Assembly (NCBI GenBank): GCA_929200485.1
Contig: CAKMZU010000177.1
Location: 220 to 7,235, forward strand
Length of the DNA: 7,016 bases
Direction of reading: 5' to 3'
From: an uncultured Gammaproteobacteria bacterium
Lineage (GTDB): Bacteria > Pseudomonadota > Gammaproteobacteria > Pseudomonadales > DT-91
Made by a program: the position numbers and the translations under genes. Positions 5,873 through 7,016 of this stretch are shown here, piece by piece; within the stretch, counting starts at the first letter, position 1; each line of letters opens with the position of its first letter. Under the pieces are notes generated by a model that saw only the letters and a list, made by a program, of their open reading frames with translations, was not told the origin of the DNA and did not search any database.

Positions 5873-6565
5873 ATGCGCTTTAACAATTTTTTTCTTCTGA
5901 CTGTATTAGCCGCTAGCTGCACGCTGGCTACGAGAGATAGTCTTAAAGCTCCATATACAAATTTTCAGCCCGTTAAAAATCCAGATGGCAGTCGAGATAT
6001 AAATAAAAGTTTTAATCGTCCCCATCCATATCGACTTCCCCTCCCGGGTCAACCTTTGCAACGAATGGAAAAACGGAGCGAGGGTCAGGGCACTCACTTT
6101 CCTCTTAATACAAGACAGAGTGTGCGGCAAGAGGATGCCGTCAGAAAGATGCTTGACTGGGAGACTCACTTTCCTCTTAGGGAAACCGAATTTAAAAATA
6201 TATCATTACCCGATGAAAAGTCTCCAGATGGTAAGGCGCCTTTAGAAGTGATGCGAGAAAAAACACTAGAGATAGCTATCCAGACAGAACGGCAAGGTCA
6301 TCTTAAAGAACTATTCAAATTGCTGAAACTATCTAAAGATCAAGAACAAGGAATAATCGTGGAATTCCAGAAAAAACCCAAGGTGACTATGGATAAATTC
6401 TATAAAACACTTAGTGATGCGAATATTTTGCAGATGGAAGAGCTACCTAAAGCAATCAATCATTTACCTAGGGTTTTAGAGAAAACTACCAAGAGTGACA
6501 ACTTTCACCCTGCTGCATTATTGATTTTAAATCTTGCAAATGAATTACTCGCTGGATCAACTTAG
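5873..6565 (+). CDS. Hypothetical lipoprotein with THFPL repeat and helical C-terminal half
   Basis: No family recognised. The 230-residue product starts with a short lipoprotein signal: MRFNNFFLLTVLAASC, with LAAS-Cys16 as an acceptable but not perfect lipobox. The residue after Cys is Thr, which in gammaproteobacteria would favour outer-membrane sorting. Residues 25-70 are Pro-rich and basic (HPYRLPLPGQPLQR), probably an extended linker. Two copies of THFPL occur at 74-78 and 98-102, encoded by an identical 16-base stretch. From about 120 to 228 the protein looks all-helical (EVMREKTLEIAIQTE, HLKELFKLLKLSKDQEQG, MDKFYKTLSDANILQMEELP), ending in a hydrophobic helix (PAALLILNLANELL). There is no catalytic motif. 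It is the last gene before the IS200-like element; the hairpins at 6604-6649 lie 38 bases after its stop. The open frame and signal make a real gene likely. Confidence 0.62.
   Translation: MRFNNFFLLTVLAASCTLATRDSLKAPYTNFQPVKNPDGSRDINKSFNRPHPYRLPLPGQPLQRMEKRSEGQGTHFPLNTRQSVRQEDAVRKMLDWETHFPLRETEFKNISLPDEKSPDGKAPLEVMREKTLEIAIQTERQGHLKELFKLLKLSKDQEQGIIVEFQKKPKVTMDKFYKTLSDANILQMEELPKAINHLPRVLEKTTKSDNFHPAALLILNLANELLAGST
6092..6179 (+). repeat. 16-base perfect direct repeat, 72-base period, inside the lipoprotein gene
   Basis: ACTCACTTTCCTCTTA occurs at 6092-6107 and again at 6164-6179. The period is exactly 24 codons, and both copies encode THFPL followed by the first two bases of the next codon. 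Flanking bases differ on both sides, so identity stops sharply. The protein between the copies does not look like a full 24-residue repeat. Confidence 0.9.
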
Positions 6566-6603
6566 GCGAAGCAATGATAAAAACCTAAAGCATCAAATCA
6601 GCA

Positions 6604-6624
6604 ACCACCCGCAAAGCGGGTGGT
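6604..6624. repeat. G/C-rich hairpin, outer of two at the end of the IS200-like element
   Basis: Perfect 9-bp stem ACCACCCGC (6604-6612) and GCGGGTGGT (6616-6624) with an AAA loop. It is not followed by a T tract on either strand. Its place beyond the transposase 3' end fits an IS200/IS605 end structure, where the transposase recognises subterminal hairpins in single-stranded DNA. It could also stop readthrough from the lipoprotein gene. Confidence 0.75.
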
Positions 6625-6632
6625 ATGATGAA

Positions 6633-6649
6633 AGCCCCTGGAAGGGGCT
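6633..6649. repeat. G/C-rich hairpin, inner of two at the end of the IS200-like element
   Basis: Perfect 7-bp stem AGCCCCT (6633-6639) and AGGGGCT (6643-6649) with a GGA loop, eight bases from the first hairpin and three bases beyond the transposase stop codon. A tandem of two such hairpins just outside tnpA is a pattern I associate with IS200-like elements. Confidence 0.72.
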
Positions 6650-6652
6650 ATA

Positions 6653-7016
6653 TTACATCCCAGAAAATTGCATTTGCTCCTGTCGTTTCTCTTCCGCTTC
6701 TTGATTCCTAATATACTCTCTTATCATTTTCTCATCTAAACCAACGGTGCTAACACAGTAACCTCTCGCCCAAAAATGCCGCCCTGTAAAATTTCTTTTT
6801 ACCTGCATGTAATCTCTAAAGATTCTTATTGCAGATTTGCCCTTTAAAAATCCAATTGTATGTGCAACGCTGTGTTTCGGCGGAACCATCAATAGCATAT
6901 GTATATGATCATTCATTGCGTAGCCTTCGACTCATTCAACACCATACTGATGGCATAGCTGCCTTAGGGAAGCAGAAGATAAAAAGTTACCGTTTTTAGC
7001 AGACAGCGCCCCAGCA
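6653..7016 (-). pseudogene. tnpA: IS200/IS605-type Y1 transposase, interrupted by an in-frame stop and cut by the window edge
   Basis: TnpA of the IS200/IS605 group, a HUH single-strand endonuclease that moves the element through single-stranded DNA. Reading leftward from the window end, one frame gives NFLSSASLRQLCHQYGVE, then a TGA (6934-6932), then VEGYAMNDHIHMLLMVPPK and on to a TAA at 6655-6653. The two parts join in the same frame exactly where relatives read GVE-L/W-VEGYAM, so one nonsense change explains the break. The downstream part contains the HUH pair His-Ile-His (codons at 6907-6899), GFLKGKSAIRIF, FTGRHFWARGYCVSTVG and the catalytic Tyr in YIRNQ (Tyr codon 6715-6713; YxxxQ motif). 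An ATG at 6916-6914 could start an 87-residue product, but this would lack the N-terminal strand of the fold and is probably inactive. The true 5' end lies outside the window. No accessory TnpB is visible. Confidence 0.88.

Larger units (their letters stand above)
6604..7016 (-). mobile_element. IS200-like insertion sequence, partial (left end outside the window)
   Basis: The element comprises the - strand tnpA pseudogene plus the two hairpins beyond its 3' end. The outer boundary is probably just left of 6604, in the stretch 6566-6603, but no target-site duplication is expected for this family and I could not fix the cleavage site. Full elements are about 700 bases with tnpA near 130-150 codons, so roughly 100-300 bases should lie beyond 7016. 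Confidence 0.75.

Noticed and set aside
5906..6169. - strand frame of 87 residues within the lipoprotein gene
   Set aside because: The + strand frame has a lipoprotein signal and is longer; the - strand product has no recognisable domain.
6604..6649. Hairpin pair as a CRISPR-like or REP array
   Set aside because: The two hairpins differ in sequence and are not repeated; the position next to tnpA explains them better.

Overview
The window looks like a chromosomal stretch of a moderately A/T-rich gammaproteobacterium. The BMP-type transporter genes, the NUP-family protein, and the sequence and twin hairpins of the IS200-like element all fit a marine or host-associated gammaproteobacterium (Endozoicomonas-like genomes come to mind). 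That placement is an impression from protein style and cannot be proven from the sequence alone.

Left part (1-2931): a tightly packed transporter operon on the + strand. It holds the 3' part of a BMP-family ABC permease, a second permease overlapping it by one base, and a Sec-exported periplasmic substrate-binding protein of the BMP/PnrA family that starts at TTG behind a good Shine-Dalgarno. The missing ATPase gene should lie left of the window. The family imports nucleosides, and purine nucleosides are the best guess here. A stem-loop at 2955-2991 closes the operon.

Middle part (3161-4483): two visibly A/T-richer genes for exported or membrane-anchored proteins with no family I recognise. 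They are separated by a short open frame (3611-3727) that may be a gene remnant. They sit between the transporter and a NUP-family gene (4714-5718, 'purine nucleoside permease' family with a nucleoside-phosphorylase-like fold), which probably belongs functionally with the transporter. The NUP gene has neither a visible signal peptide nor a clear ribosome binding site.

Right part (5873-7016): a predicted lipoprotein of unknown function carries a perfect 16-base in-frame direct repeat (two THFPL motifs) and a helical C-terminal half. It is followed by two adjacent G/C-rich hairpins and an IS200/IS605-type Y1 transposase on the - strand. The transposase frame is interrupted by one in-frame TGA just before the HUH motif and runs off the right edge, so the element looks inactivated.

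The most coherent functional theme is nucleoside capture and salvage. The least explained content is the trio of exported orphan proteins around the NUP gene. No CRISPR array, rRNA or tRNA gene was seen.
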